40,630 nucleotides of DNA from Clostridiales bacterium (GTDB lineage: Bacteria > Bacillota > Clostridia > Oscillospirales > Oscillospiraceae), in assembly GCA_902363045.1 (NCBI GenBank), contig CABIYX010000019.1:1-40630 (forward strand), in the 5' to 3' direction. A program made the translations under genes and the position numbers. The first letter of the stretch is position 1. Each line of letters starts with the position of its first letter. Under the pieces are notes generated by a model that was given only the letters and a program-made list of their open reading frames with translations, was not told the DNA's origin and did no database searches. This document shows, piece after piece, positions 1 through 7,894 of this stretch.

Positions 1-44
1 TCTTCCCCATCTTTTCACCTCTATTCCTATTTTAACAGATATAA

Positions 45-83
45 AAAAGTAGACACTCACCCGCTTTGTGAGTGTCTACTTTT
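45..83. terminator. Bidirectional hairpin terminator
   Basis: A perfect 16-bp stem (bases 45-60 with 68-83) encloses a 7-base loop. It has an A-run on its left side and a T-run on its right, so it can end transcription from either strand. It lies downstream of the minus-strand toxin/partner operon. Confidence 0.8.
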
Positions 84-165
84 AGCTTACCAGATGCAGC
101 CAGTGATGACTGGCAGCCCGCTTTCTTCTTACCCCTTGCTTGCTTGTAGGGGACGACGGTAATTA

Positions 166-582
166 TTATTTGCTTTTTTGATGGTGTATTTCTTTCAAAT
201 CCTGTACTGCAATTTCTGGCTCTAGGGTATGGAACATCATATAATTTCGCTTCATGGTCCTTTCGTTTGCCTGGCGGTAGATTTCCAAGCTGCTTTCCCC
301 GGTCAAGTAGTGCCAATAGCGGTATAAATACCCGATCCAAAAAAGAATTTCTTTTTCATATAGTGCACCTGTAACAGGTAAAGTTGGAACTTCAGATTCT
401 AATTCCTCTAAAAGGTACTCCTCTCCAGACCATTGCATTCGGTTATAGACTGAATCCAGTGATTTGGCCAGTCTGGACCGCATGAATGAAGATATGAAGG
501 GTCCGCTATCATAACACGCTTTCCGGGACAACTCAAACAGCCTACCCTGAACATCGCATATTTTAAGCTGTAAACTATCCAT
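166..582 (-). CDS. Small partner protein of the ART-like toxin (probable antitoxin, DUF3791-like)
   Basis: This 138-aa protein has no signal peptide or membrane segment. Its C-terminal part contains a Y-x2-FHT-x2-PE pattern followed by acidic and aliphatic residues. That pattern resembles the small DUF3791 proteins usually coded beside DUF3990 ADP-ribosyltransferase-like toxins. Its ATG shares one base with the stop codon of the upstream gene (TAATG), so the two are almost certainly translated together. By position it is the antitoxin or immunity partner of the HTH/ART protein; that role is inferred from the pairing, and no catalytic motif is visible. The operon ends at the hairpin at 45-83. 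Family membership is by weak similarity only. Confidence 0.6.
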   Translation of the reverse strand: MDSLQLKICDVQGRLFELSRKACYDSGPFISSFMRSRLAKSLDSVYNRMQWSGEEYLLEELESEVPTLPVTGALYEKEILFWIGYLYRYWHYLTGESSLEIYRQANERTMKRNYMMFHTLEPEIAVQDLKEIHHQKSK

Positions 583-1451
583 TATACATTCTCTCCTGCT
601 TTGTTCATGATTTCATCGAAATATCGTCCTTCTCTACGATGGATTTTACATATTTCATTGGCTAGGGAGACGCCCTTGCTCCTGTTCTGCTCACTAACTT
701 CCTGCAGGCAAACTCGTTCCAAATGGGACAAAGGAACCTCTTTCTCAATTCTGATTTTTTCGCAGGCGTGTTCAGTGATCGCCACATATTGGCGGCCCAG
801 TTGTAAAGCAGACAAACTCTGAATCAGGGCTATATCTGTTATATTTCCCAAAAAGAAGTTATCCAGCACATAAAACATACGGTCATTTGCAATGGCGCCT
901 ATCAGTACATCATTTCCCTGTGCCATTTGCGCGTAGTGCCGATACAAAGTGGTTCCTTTAATCGCCTCCATCTTTCCACGGTAGAACGCTACAAGCATGG
1001 CCCAATCGAGGTCAGGGGGGACTTCAAAAACCGACAGATCAGTCAAATCTATGGACAACACATAGAATTTGGCCTGCTCGAAATCACAAATGAGGGTCAG
1101 GGGCTGCACAGGATCTGTCCCCATATAGAATCCTCGGCCAAAATCACATTTGTCCCGGCTTATAGGTGCGATTGCGCCAGTCAGGCCGCTCTTGGAGCCA
1201 TGATAAAGAAGGACTCGATTCGGTACCAGTGAAACAAGGGACTCTTTCCGAATATGGTCCATCACCAACTCGTAAAGCTGGATGCCGTGATCTGAGCAGA
1301 GACGCATGATCTTATCCTGCGTCTTTCTACCTGGAACTGTACGGCCATTTTCCCAGCGATTAACGGTGGCGAACGTCGTTCCGAGAAGATCTGCAAACCG
1401 CTCTTGGCTCAAACTAAATGCGCCCCGAATTTCTTGTAGTAACTGCTTCAT
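582..1451 (-). CDS. HTH-XRE / DUF3990-type ADP-ribosyltransferase-like protein (toxin candidate)
   Basis: This 289-aa protein has two parts. Residues about 3-60 form an XRE-type helix-turn-helix (SLSQERFADLLG, then TVNRWENGR). Residues about 78-230 resemble the DUF3990 branch of the ADP-ribosyltransferase fold, with YHGS (His84) and DFGRGFYMGT (residues 103-112), the usual NAD-site signatures. DUF3990 proteins are commonly toxins in two-gene modules. Here the DNA-binding domain is fused to the enzyme, so the protein may repress its own promoter. The ATG at 1451 follows a GAGGA ribosome site by about 7 bases. A 12-bp inverted repeat upstream (1468-1508) is a likely operator. The target of modification cannot be told from the sequence. 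Confidence 0.75.
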   Translation of the reverse strand: MKQLLQEIRGAFSLSQERFADLLGTTFATVNRWENGRTVPGRKTQDKIMRLCSDHGIQLYELVMDHIRKESLVSLVPNRVLLYHGSKSGLTGAIAPISRDKCDFGRGFYMGTDPVQPLTLICDFEQAKFYVLSIDLTDLSVFEVPPDLDWAMLVAFYRGKMEAIKGTTLYRHYAQMAQGNDVLIGAIANDRMFYVLDNFFLGNITDIALIQSLSALQLGRQYVAITEHACEKIRIEKEVPLSHLERVCLQEVSEQNRSKGVSLANEICKIHRREGRYFDEIMNKAGENV

Positions 1452-1467
1452 ATCATGTCCTCATCAC

Positions 1468-1508
1468 ATATAACATTTTTAACAATAAAATTATATAAAA
1501 TGTTATAT
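1468..1508 (-). promoter_or_regulatory. Inverted-repeat operator/promoter region of the toxin operon
   Basis: ATATAACATTTT (1468-1479) is repeated perfectly in inverted orientation at 1497-1508, with 17 AT-rich bases between. The block begins 17 bases upstream of the toxin ATG. It contains TATAAT-like sequence on the minus strand. It is the expected kind of binding site for the toxin's own XRE domain. Confidence 0.55.
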
Positions 1509-1578
1509 CCGAAGTCAACTGAATGTCATAGATCTCTATCAGAAAAATGCGCTATTTCTTTCTGTCTCAAAACAGCAC

Positions 1579-1607
1579 TTGCAATAGTGCAAAAGAGTAA
1601 GTAAAAT
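1579..1607 (+). promoter_or_regulatory. Sigma-A-type promoter pointing into the invertible segment
   Basis: TTGCAA (1579-1584), a 17-bp spacer and TAAAAT (1602-1607) form a plausible promoter. It lies 18 bases outside the left 34-bp inverted repeat and reads rightward through it. In the present orientation it would drive the nuclease/NTPase gene at 1752. After inversion of 1626-6290 it would drive the glycosyltransferase gene instead. It is predicted by motif only. Confidence 0.5.
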
Positions 1608-1625
1608 GTAAGAAGGGAAGACTTT

Positions 1626-1659
1626 CGATAGATAATCTCTTATTATCTACCTTTTGGGA
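1626..1659 (+). repeat. Left 34-bp inverted repeat (candidate recombinase site)
   Basis: These 34 bases are identical to the reverse complement of 6257-6290. Inside the repeat is an imperfect palindrome: two 10-bp arms (GATAGATAAT and ATTATCTACC, 9 of 10 pairing) around an asymmetric 5-bp centre. That is the layout of a tyrosine recombinase core site. Homology stops on both sides of the 34 bp. Confidence 0.85.
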
Positions 1660-1751
1660 CTCCTGACAATGGTTTTCAGGGGCAGTGAACACACTGGAAC
1701 GGGAAAACTGGCGAGCCCCCCTCAAGTGCTTCCATTGGAGGATGGTTACCT

Positions 1752-4700
1752 ATGTTGGACTTTTACCGACTAACACCAGAAGACTTTGAAACTCTGTGCT
1801 ATAAGTATATATGTAACCTCTATCAGAAACCGAATTATCATGTAGAGCATACGCGGTATATCCATGATGGCGGCCGCGATATTGAAGTTACCTTTTACGA
1901 CGAGCTTTCGCACTTCAAAATCTGGGCAGAGTGCAAACAGCACAAAAGAAATATCGGTTTGGATGAGATTGGGAAAAACGTGGTGCTCGTCATTTCAAAG
2001 CACATCAACAAAGTCCTATTTTTCTCTGCAAGCGAGATTACGGAGGGGGCAAAAATCGAAATCAGCCGCATTGCCGATAAACTCAATTTCGAGGTTTCTT
2101 TCTTGTGTGGGGAGAGACTTTCCGACGAGTTGGAAACCCAGCCTGCACTGGTCGATGAATACTTTGGAGAAAGCAGAGATTCCATCGTGCTCGGCACCGA
2201 GAAACCTGCCATTTACTGCTCTATCTCTGAATTTGAGAGTGACGCAATTCTCGCGGTTCATGAGGGTCAACCGCCCATTTTGATGAAGAACGGGGAACTC
2301 TTTAATATTTATGTGCATATAGTCAACCGAACCCTGAAACCGCTACGGGATATTCTGGTCGAGGCCGTGTCCCTGCCATACGCCGTAAGGATGTATGAAA
2401 CTGCAATCGAACATGAATGGCTAGGTCGCCAAGCAGACTTCATTGCACACCTCCGTGGGGAAATCATCAGTCAGCAAATGACCATCATTGAGCTTCCGCA
2501 AATTGTTGTCAGCTATCGCGACAGCGAAAATAAATGCAGGCGCAAAACCGTCTGCCTACCAAGTCTTGACATCTCCCGATGTAAGCACTATCCATTGGTG
2601 GGAAAGGAGGTAACCGAATTCCTGGCGAACGAGGTGGGAAGTGCCTTAGAGTGGTGTGCCAGAAATTATCCGCAGGTGATTGATTTGCGGGGAATCAGCG
2701 GTAGCGGCAAGAGCCGTTTAGCAGATGAGATTCAAAAGAAAGCTGCACGCCAAGGACTCCATACAGTCTACCTGAACAGCACGGACTATATTGACTTCGA
2801 TTTGATCCGCAAGTTACTGTGTGAACTGCTACATCTGCCTTTCTATCGCGGAAAATGGAACTTCTCACGGGAGGACATTCTGGGGTTGGTAAAGACGCAG
2901 GGCGGTAGCGACACGTTTGCAATCAAGATTGCAAGATTCCTGGAGCGTGGAAAATGGGAGAAAAGTGACGCCTATTATATTGTGGAGGCCGTGGCGCACT
3001 TTCTGTTGGTTCCGTTTAGGGAAAAAGGCTACTGCATTACAATTGACAATTCACAAGGACTGCATCCCGAGATTTTGAAATTCCTGATGCGGTTGGCGGA
3101 CGAGCTAACGCAGAACCATGGTCAGACGATTCTGATTATCGTAAGTAATATTGAGCGAAAACCTGCGTTTTCATCAAAGAGTTTCCAGTCCTTTTTAGAC
3201 TTTCTCTCGGAAAAAGCAGAGTCCCACCATCACACATTTACGACGCATATGTGCGAGCCATTCCGCGAGGAGGACGCAACCCTTTTGCTGATGCATTTGT
3301 TTCAGATTAAGAGCCAACATGATCCATTCCTTAGGAAACTCCTGCAAAAATCCGGACGTCTTCCTTTTGAACTCATCATGGTTCTAGAGTATCTCTCCGA
3401 TCTGCGGATCATCAAGTGGCATAACGCAAAGGAATGGAAAATTCGGGACCACGAAAAATTTACGGAATTCCTGGCAGAGGGGCTCCCTGCCGGCGCATCC
3501 ATCCTTTCCAAGCGGAAAGAAGCATGGCAACAGACCCATACAAAAGTGGAAAACGAAAAATTTACAGACATTCTATCTTCCATTGTATGCTTTGAGGGAA
3601 TCCTGCCATACTCTTACATTTCGGACTATCGTCTGGATCGATCTCTGTTGGATCACATGGAGCAGCTTCTCTGGCTGGCACCAAGCCCATCCGGACAGGG
3701 CATCACGTTCTTTCATGATAATATCAAAGAGTTCTGCAATACCCAGCCGCTATACCGGAAAAACGCAAAAATCTTGAAGCAGACCTTGCGCTGGCTACAT
3801 GGAAACCCGGAGACGGATGTTCCACGCCGGGAAAAAATCATATTCTCTTGCCTCTATCACTTAAATCGCTTCAGCGAGGCACTTACATATGGGTTGGATC
3901 TGTTAACAACCCATGTAGATATGTTAGCCCATGAGGACGTTGTATCAATTAGCCAAACTCTATATAAGGACGCTCGTACACAGAAAACATCTTCGGATTT
4001 CCTGATCATTGCCGGAATCTATGCGGATGCAGTCTTTTCCCTGGATAGCAAGGAGTTGGGCTGCCAGCTCTATACGGATCTTGTGGAACGCATTAGGCAA
4101 AATCCCTCCTGCATTGCGTTGGCATCGTCTTGCAAAATCCTGCATCAAGCAATCAATTCGCAACTACAATCTGCCCGGTATGATACAGCGCTCGCGTGGA
4201 TTGGGATTCTGGCATCCCTACCAGGCTTGCCTCTGGAATACCAATTTATTGCACAGAATAGATATGGAGTTGCCTACATCGCTCTTGGCAAGTTTAAAGA
4301 CGCAAAGGTCTGCCTAGATGACGCTATGGAACTGGCAGAAAAGTCTATGAAAAATCTTTATTGGACCAGTACCGCGCACAGCGACCTTGCCCTTTATTAT
4401 TTCTATAATTGGAAACCGCTCGGGAAAGCGACATCTGCGGAACAAATTATTTACGAGTTTGAAAAGGCAATTTCTGACTACCAGAACTTCGGGAAACCCG
4501 ATGTATCCAGGGATATAGAAATGGCCTGGCATAGGGCATTTCTTCATATTCTAAAGGAAGACTATCAAAGTGCGTGTAACGATGCAGAGGACTGTATCCA
4601 TTTGAGTCAGGCGAACTCCCAAGCATACGGACTCTCAAGAGGATATAATTTGCAGTCGCTCGCTTATTTGAAAAACGGTGATATTGATGCCGCACGCGAC

Positions 4701-5075
4701 TCCCTTGAGGAGGGACTTCACGCCTGTGAAATGTACGCATTTCCAGCAGGTATCTTTCGTATGTACAATAATCTGGGTGTGGTTTCCTGCCAAAATGGTG
4801 ACTTCGCAAAAGCCGGGGCGTTCTTTTCACTGGCGTTAGATTGCGTGGATCAACAGCTGGAATACAAGCAGTTTCCTATCCTGACAAACCTGCTTCTGGT
4901 CGGGATGCACCTCAAGGACGAAAAGCTGTTACAAAGGGCACAGAAGTACTGTGATGAGATTCCCTCAGAAGATTTAATGAGGTATCGGAGATCCCTACGG
5001 CCAGGTACCCTCCAGAGCGGTACAGTGGAGAGTTTCGCGTTTTTTGGATTTTCTGGAATCAGCTATCTCTTCTAA
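1752..5075 (+). CDS. Mrr-like nuclease / STAND-type NTPase / TPR protein (Avs-like anti-phage candidate)
   Basis: This 1107-aa protein has three regions. Residues about 1-130 look like an Mrr-type restriction endonuclease fold, with GGRD (Asp43) and AECK (Glu60, Lys62) giving the D...ExK active site. Residues about 280-700 hold an NTPase with a P-loop GISGSGKS (314-321) and a Walker B-like strand ending in Asp432. The remainder (about 720-1090) is helical and TPR-like. Nuclease, STAND-type NTPase and repeat sensor in this order match the plan of Avs/AVAST proteins, which sense phage proteins and activate the N-terminal effector. The ATG follows GGAGG by about 10 bases. The gene occupies most of the segment between the inverted repeats and converges on the glycosyltransferase, 7 bases away. 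Domain calls are from motifs; the anti-phage role is inferred. Confidence 0.75.
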   Translation: MLDFYRLTPEDFETLCYKYICNLYQKPNYHVEHTRYIHDGGRDIEVTFYDELSHFKIWAECKQHKRNIGLDEIGKNVVLVISKHINKVLFFSASEITEGAKIEISRIADKLNFEVSFLCGERLSDELETQPALVDEYFGESRDSIVLGTEKPAIYCSISEFESDAILAVHEGQPPILMKNGELFNIYVHIVNRTLKPLRDILVEAVSLPYAVRMYETAIEHEWLGRQADFIAHLRGEIISQQMTIIELPQIVVSYRDSENKCRRKTVCLPSLDISRCKHYPLVGKEVTEFLANEVGSALEWCARNYPQVIDLRGISGSGKSRLADEIQKKAARQGLHTVYLNSTDYIDFDLIRKLLCELLHLPFYRGKWNFSREDILGLVKTQGGSDTFAIKIARFLERGKWEKSDAYYIVEAVAHFLLVPFREKGYCITIDNSQGLHPEILKFLMRLADELTQNHGQTILIIVSNIERKPAFSSKSFQSFLDFLSEKAESHHHTFTTHMCEPFREEDATLLLMHLFQIKSQHDPFLRKLLQKSGRLPFELIMVLEYLSDLRIIKWHNAKEWKIRDHEKFTEFLAEGLPAGASILSKRKEAWQQTHTKVENEKFTDILSSIVCFEGILPYSYISDYRLDRSLLDHMEQLLWLAPSPSGQGITFFHDNIKEFCNTQPLYRKNAKILKQTLRWLHGNPETDVPRREKIIFSCLYHLNRFSEALTYGLDLLTTHVDMLAHEDVVSISQTLYKDARTQKTSSDFLIIAGIYADAVFSLDSKELGCQLYTDLVERIRQNPSCIALASSCKILHQAINSQLQSARYDTALAWIGILASLPGLPLEYQFIAQNRYGVAYIALGKFKDAKVCLDDAMELAEKSMKNLYWTSTAHSDLALYYFYNWKPLGKATSAEQIIYEFEKAISDYQNFGKPDVSRDIEMAWHRAFLHILKEDYQSACNDAEDCIHLSQANSQAYGLSRGYNLQSLAYLKNGDIDAARDSLEEGLHACEMYAFPAGIFRMYNNLGVVSCQNGDFAKAGAFFSLALDCVDQQLEYKQFPILTNLLLVGMHLKDEKLLQRAQKYCDEIPSEDLMRYRRSLRPGTLQSGTVESFAFFGFSGISYLF

Positions 5076-5082
5076 AACTTCG

Positions 5083-6180
5083 TCACGGTCTTGGTTGAGG
5101 AGATTCTATGAGGTTTCCATTCCAATCAGCAATCAGGTCTCCTTTCCCTGTTCGTAAGCGGAACCAAAGATAGTTAGCTAAAAGAGCTCGGTAGTCATCC
5201 GCAAAATACAGAATCGGAACATCTAACTGGCAAATATCCCATCGCAGATAGTCCGTTAATGTAATTTTTGACTGATTACACCGAATTCGATATTCGCTGA
5301 TGGGGGAAAGGCCTTTCACTCGGCATAAGCAGTTGATGTAATCATGGCTGAATAGGGATGAGGAAAAGTCCACAATCAGATAGTCGCCTGCTGGAGCATT
5401 CTGTAGCGTGTACAGCTCTGCTAAAACTGAGAGAGCCTTGGTGTCTGCTTCAATTTCATGGCACCACTTCTGGAAGAAGTAGGAGCGCGCGTAAATATGG
5501 GAGGTAAAACGCACTTCGCCCGAAACATTCCCGCGATGGTACACAAGGGAGTTTGCTGAAACATAGTTCCTATAATGTTTGGCATTGAGTTTCATAGAAA
5601 AATCTAAATCATTGCAGGAGTTAAAGAACAACTCATCAAAACCGCCAACACTTTCAAACGCCGCACGTGAAACGATCATACAGCCGGAGGTTACAATCTG
5701 ACTGACGTGGTCTTCCAGGAGGAACGGATGTTTGTGCGCTGCCCCTTGAAGGGGTTTGACGGACTCAGATCGATACATCTCCATGCCGGCATAGACGATT
5801 TGATTATTTGCAAAATCAAGAATCGTGGACATTGCCGCGCCACAATCGGGGTGATGAAAATATGTTTTTTTCAACTCCTCAAACCATCGCTCTGAAACCA
5901 ATATATCGCAGTCCAAGAAAACCAGATATTTCCCTTGGCTATTTTCTACACCTGCTCTGCAGGCACCAGAGTGCCCACGGTTTTGCGGGTTTTGGATGAT
6001 TCTAAAGGGAACGGGAAATTCTTTCATGTGAAACTCTGGGCCTAAATTTAAAGCGGGATTGTCATTCACCAACACAACTTCTACATCCTCGCAGTTGGAA
6101 AGTGTATCCATCAATACGCGGATACAGTTCCAGAGCATATTAATGTTTTGGTAGAAGGTAATGATTATAGAATATTCCAT
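5083..6180 (-). CDS. Family 2 glycosyltransferase
   Basis: This 365-aa protein opens with a GT-A fold: YSIIITFYQN at the start, VLVNDN with Asp40, NRGHSGACRAG at about 68-78, and the metal- and sugar-nucleotide-binding DCD (90-92). The later GGFDE and NDLDFSMKL stretches are the usual acceptor and catalytic-base region of rhamnosyltransferase-like GT2 enzymes. There is no signal peptide, so it probably acts at the inner face of the membrane on a surface glycan or glycoprotein. It has a GAGG ribosome site, but no good promoter is visible in the 76 bases between its start and the right inverted repeat. It may therefore be silent in this orientation and expressed only after inversion. Sugar and acceptor are unknown. 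Confidence 0.85.
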   Translation of the reverse strand: MEYSIIITFYQNINMLWNCIRVLMDTLSNCEDVEVVLVNDNPALNLGPEFHMKEFPVPFRIIQNPQNRGHSGACRAGVENSQGKYLVFLDCDILVSERWFEELKKTYFHHPDCGAAMSTILDFANNQIVYAGMEMYRSESVKPLQGAAHKHPFLLEDHVSQIVTSGCMIVSRAAFESVGGFDELFFNSCNDLDFSMKLNAKHYRNYVSANSLVYHRGNVSGEVRFTSHIYARSYFFQKWCHEIEADTKALSVLAELYTLQNAPAGDYLIVDFSSSLFSHDYINCLCRVKGLSPISEYRIRCNQSKITLTDYLRWDICQLDVPILYFADDYRALLANYLWFRLRTGKGDLIADWNGNLIESPQPRP

Positions 6181-6256
6181 ATAATTTACCTCACAAAGAT
6201 TTTCTTTTCTTTAGGAATGGTATCGACAGAAACTGAGACGGCGTCTCATGTCTGGT

Positions 6257-6290
6257 TCCCAAAAGGTAGATAATAAGAGATTATCTATCG
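6257..6290 (-). repeat. Right 34-bp inverted repeat (candidate recombinase site)
   Basis: This is the perfect inverted copy of 1626-1659. Its core reads GGTAGATAAT, AAGAG, ATTATCTATC. The asymmetric centre means the two sites are in opposite orientation, so recombination between them would invert the 4.6 kb between them rather than delete it. Confidence 0.85.
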
Positions 6291-6306
6291 TTCCAAGTGG
6301 CAGACT

Positions 6307-6355
6307 CAAAGGTGACCGTTGCAAGGATAGAAATGTCCTGCAACGGTCACCTTTG
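6307..6355. terminator. Long hairpin between the invertible segment and the recombinase gene
   Basis: A perfect 17-bp stem (6307-6323 with 6339-6355) is extended by three further pairs after a bulge. The T-tracts are short (TTT), so termination is not certain. It could insulate the segment from recombinase transcription, or it could be a protein-binding accessory site for recombination. Confidence 0.5.
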
Positions 6356-6461
6356 GATAATGCATGAGATACTTTTGGTTTTAGCCGTCAAATATCCTTT
6401 CTGCCGCTGTTAGCACGTCAGTAATTTGGATGAAATGGACTCGACCTGATATAATGCTTTT

Positions 6462-7370
6462 TTAGAGGTGAAAGGACATCTTGCCTCTCGGATGCAGCTG
6501 GCAGAGGAGGTCAGCCTGCCGCTGCGCGGCCACATGGGTGTAGATTTGTGTCGTTGAAATGGAGCTGTGTCCAAGCAGGCTTTGTATGTACCGGATGTCC
6601 ATTCCAGCCTCTAGGAGCGTAGTGGCGAAGGTGTGGCGGAACATATGCGGTGTGGCCGCATATTGCTCAGGCAGCTTCCGCAGGTATTTTCGGATAATCC
6701 GCCGTACTGACTGTGGAGAGAGCGCTCTGCCGCGGTCATTGAACAGGACGGTGCTGGACACTTGGATTTTGCCCCCAAAGGTCTGATAATAAATGCGCAT
6801 GAGCTCCAGGAGTTCCGGTGTGTCAATCTGAATTACTCGCTCCTTCTGCCCCTTTCCATGGATCAGCAGCCTGAGCTTATGGGCCCCAAGCTGGACGGTT
6901 TGGGGAGAGAGGGCGCATAGCTCGGAAACCCGGATTCCTGTTCCAAACAGCAGCTCCAGCACGAGAATATCACGCAGGACAGTTCCGGCTCCCGGCTGGT
7001 ACTCCATATAGGCGGCTTCCAGCAGATCCCGGATAATATGTTCCGGAATGGTACGTGGGAGTTGCCGCGGCGCCTGGATATGGATTTGCAGTTTTTCAAA
7101 GGGATTCTGTGAAATCGCTTCCCGTGTCTCCATCAAACGATAGAAGGCCCGCAGGGAGGCCAGCTTCCGTTTGACTGACCGCGGCGCGAAGGAGTTGTTC
7201 AGATATTTGATATACTGGCTCAGCAGATCCCGGCTGACCTCCGCGCCTCCCACAAAGGCGCGGAACTGAGCAAGGTCAGTTCGGTATGCCTTCAGCGTAT
7301 CCTGGGACAGCTTCTTTTCGTATTGGCAGATGTCCAAATAACACTCGATCAGGGCTTCAAGATTGTTCAT
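6462..7370 (-). CDS. Tyrosine recombinase (XerC/D-like)
   Basis: This 302-aa protein has an N-terminal SAM-like core-binding domain (about 5-85) and a C-terminal catalytic domain. All six catalytic residues are visible: Arg147 (GTGIRVSE), Lys173, His242 and Arg245 (HMFRH), His268 (LLGHSS) and Tyr277 (TQIYTHV). The length is typical of XerC/D and of phase-variation recombinases. The ATG follows GGAGGAG. The gene ends 171 bases from the right inverted repeat, which carries a tyrosine recombinase-like core site. The simplest reading is that it inverts 1626-6290. It could instead be the integrase of the whole element acting at tRNA-Ala, but it lies far from that end. Confidence 0.9.
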   Translation of the reverse strand: MNNLEALIECYLDICQYEKKLSQDTLKAYRTDLAQFRAFVGGAEVSRDLLSQYIKYLNNSFAPRSVKRKLASLRAFYRLMETREAISQNPFEKLQIHIQAPRQLPRTIPEHIIRDLLEAAYMEYQPGAGTVLRDILVLELLFGTGIRVSELCALSPQTVQLGAHKLRLLIHGKGQKERVIQIDTPELLELMRIYYQTFGGKIQVSSTVLFNDRGRALSPQSVRRIIRKYLRKLPEQYAATPHMFRHTFATTLLEAGMDIRYIQSLLGHSSISTTQIYTHVAAQRQADLLCQLHPRGKMSFHL

Positions 7371-7403
7371 AATCGATCTCCTCCGTTATAAAAGCTGGAG
7401 ACC

Positions 7404-7412
7404 ATTATACAA
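7404..7412 (-). promoter_or_regulatory. Extended -10 element for the recombinase gene
   Basis: On the minus strand TTGTATAAT lies about 30 bases upstream of the recombinase ATG. The -10 is consensus, but no good -35 is present at 17 bp. This suggests a weak or activator-dependent promoter. Confidence 0.35.
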
Positions 7413-7661
7413 TAAAGGAGGATGATTTCTGGGTTGGGCAGCCTGATCCTTTTTCTGCACAGCCTCTAACCGGACTACTGCTCTCTCCACAGGTACGCGT
7501 TCGGTGATAATGGGGTTCCCCATGAAAGCGAAACGCACGGCAGATGGATAAAATTAGAATGTTTTTACCTCGTGTCTTTATCTGGGTGCCGACTGGATTA
7601 AAAGAGAGCGGGGCTTATGCCTTGTCTCACAAGAACAACACAAAAATCGTTTCAGAGAACC

Positions 7662-7699
7662 AAAACCGTCCATCACAGAATCCTGTGATGGACGGTTTT
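7662..7699. terminator. Strong bidirectional terminator
   Basis: A perfect 17-bp stem closes on a 4-base loop, with AAAA on the left and TTTT on the right. It isolates the kwaBA operon from the recombinase region. Confidence 0.85.
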
Positions 7700-7789
7700 C
7701 CTTTGATCGCCAATATCGATATGAAGTCTTAAAGGAATGCTTTAATTTTACATTCTATCTGTAATAGGAGAGTAAGCGTACTCAACCAT

Positions 7790-7817
7790 TTGAAAAGTTA
7801 CACTTTTGTGATATAAT
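7790..7817 (+). promoter_or_regulatory. kwaBA promoter
   Basis: TTGAAA (7790-7795), a 16-bp spacer and TATAAT (7812-7817) lie about 77 bases upstream of the kwaB start and downstream of the terminator at 7662-7699. Confidence 0.65.
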
Positions 7818-7894
7818 TACTTTAACAGGTCTTGTCCAGTTGAAGTTTTATGCGGTTTTCAAAAAGATTTGAGGGGAAGTAGGAGGCGATCAGT

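Larger units (their letters stand above)
7371..7894. other. 524-bp intergenic region between recombinase and kwaB
   Basis: No convincing gene is seen. The region holds the recombinase leader at its left, the strong hairpin at 7662-7699 and the kwaB promoter at 7790-7817. A 62-codon reading frame at 7544-7732 has no ribosome site and runs through the hairpin, so it is not called. Confidence 0.6.

Noticed and set aside
1626..6290. The inverted-repeat segment as a transposon
   Set aside because: There is no transposase inside. The repeats contain an internal palindrome like a recombinase core site, and no target-site duplication is seen outside them (flanks AGACTTT and TTCCAAG differ).
7544..7732. 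62-codon frame between recombinase and kwaB
   Set aside because: It has no ribosome site and crosses the strong terminator at 7662-7699.
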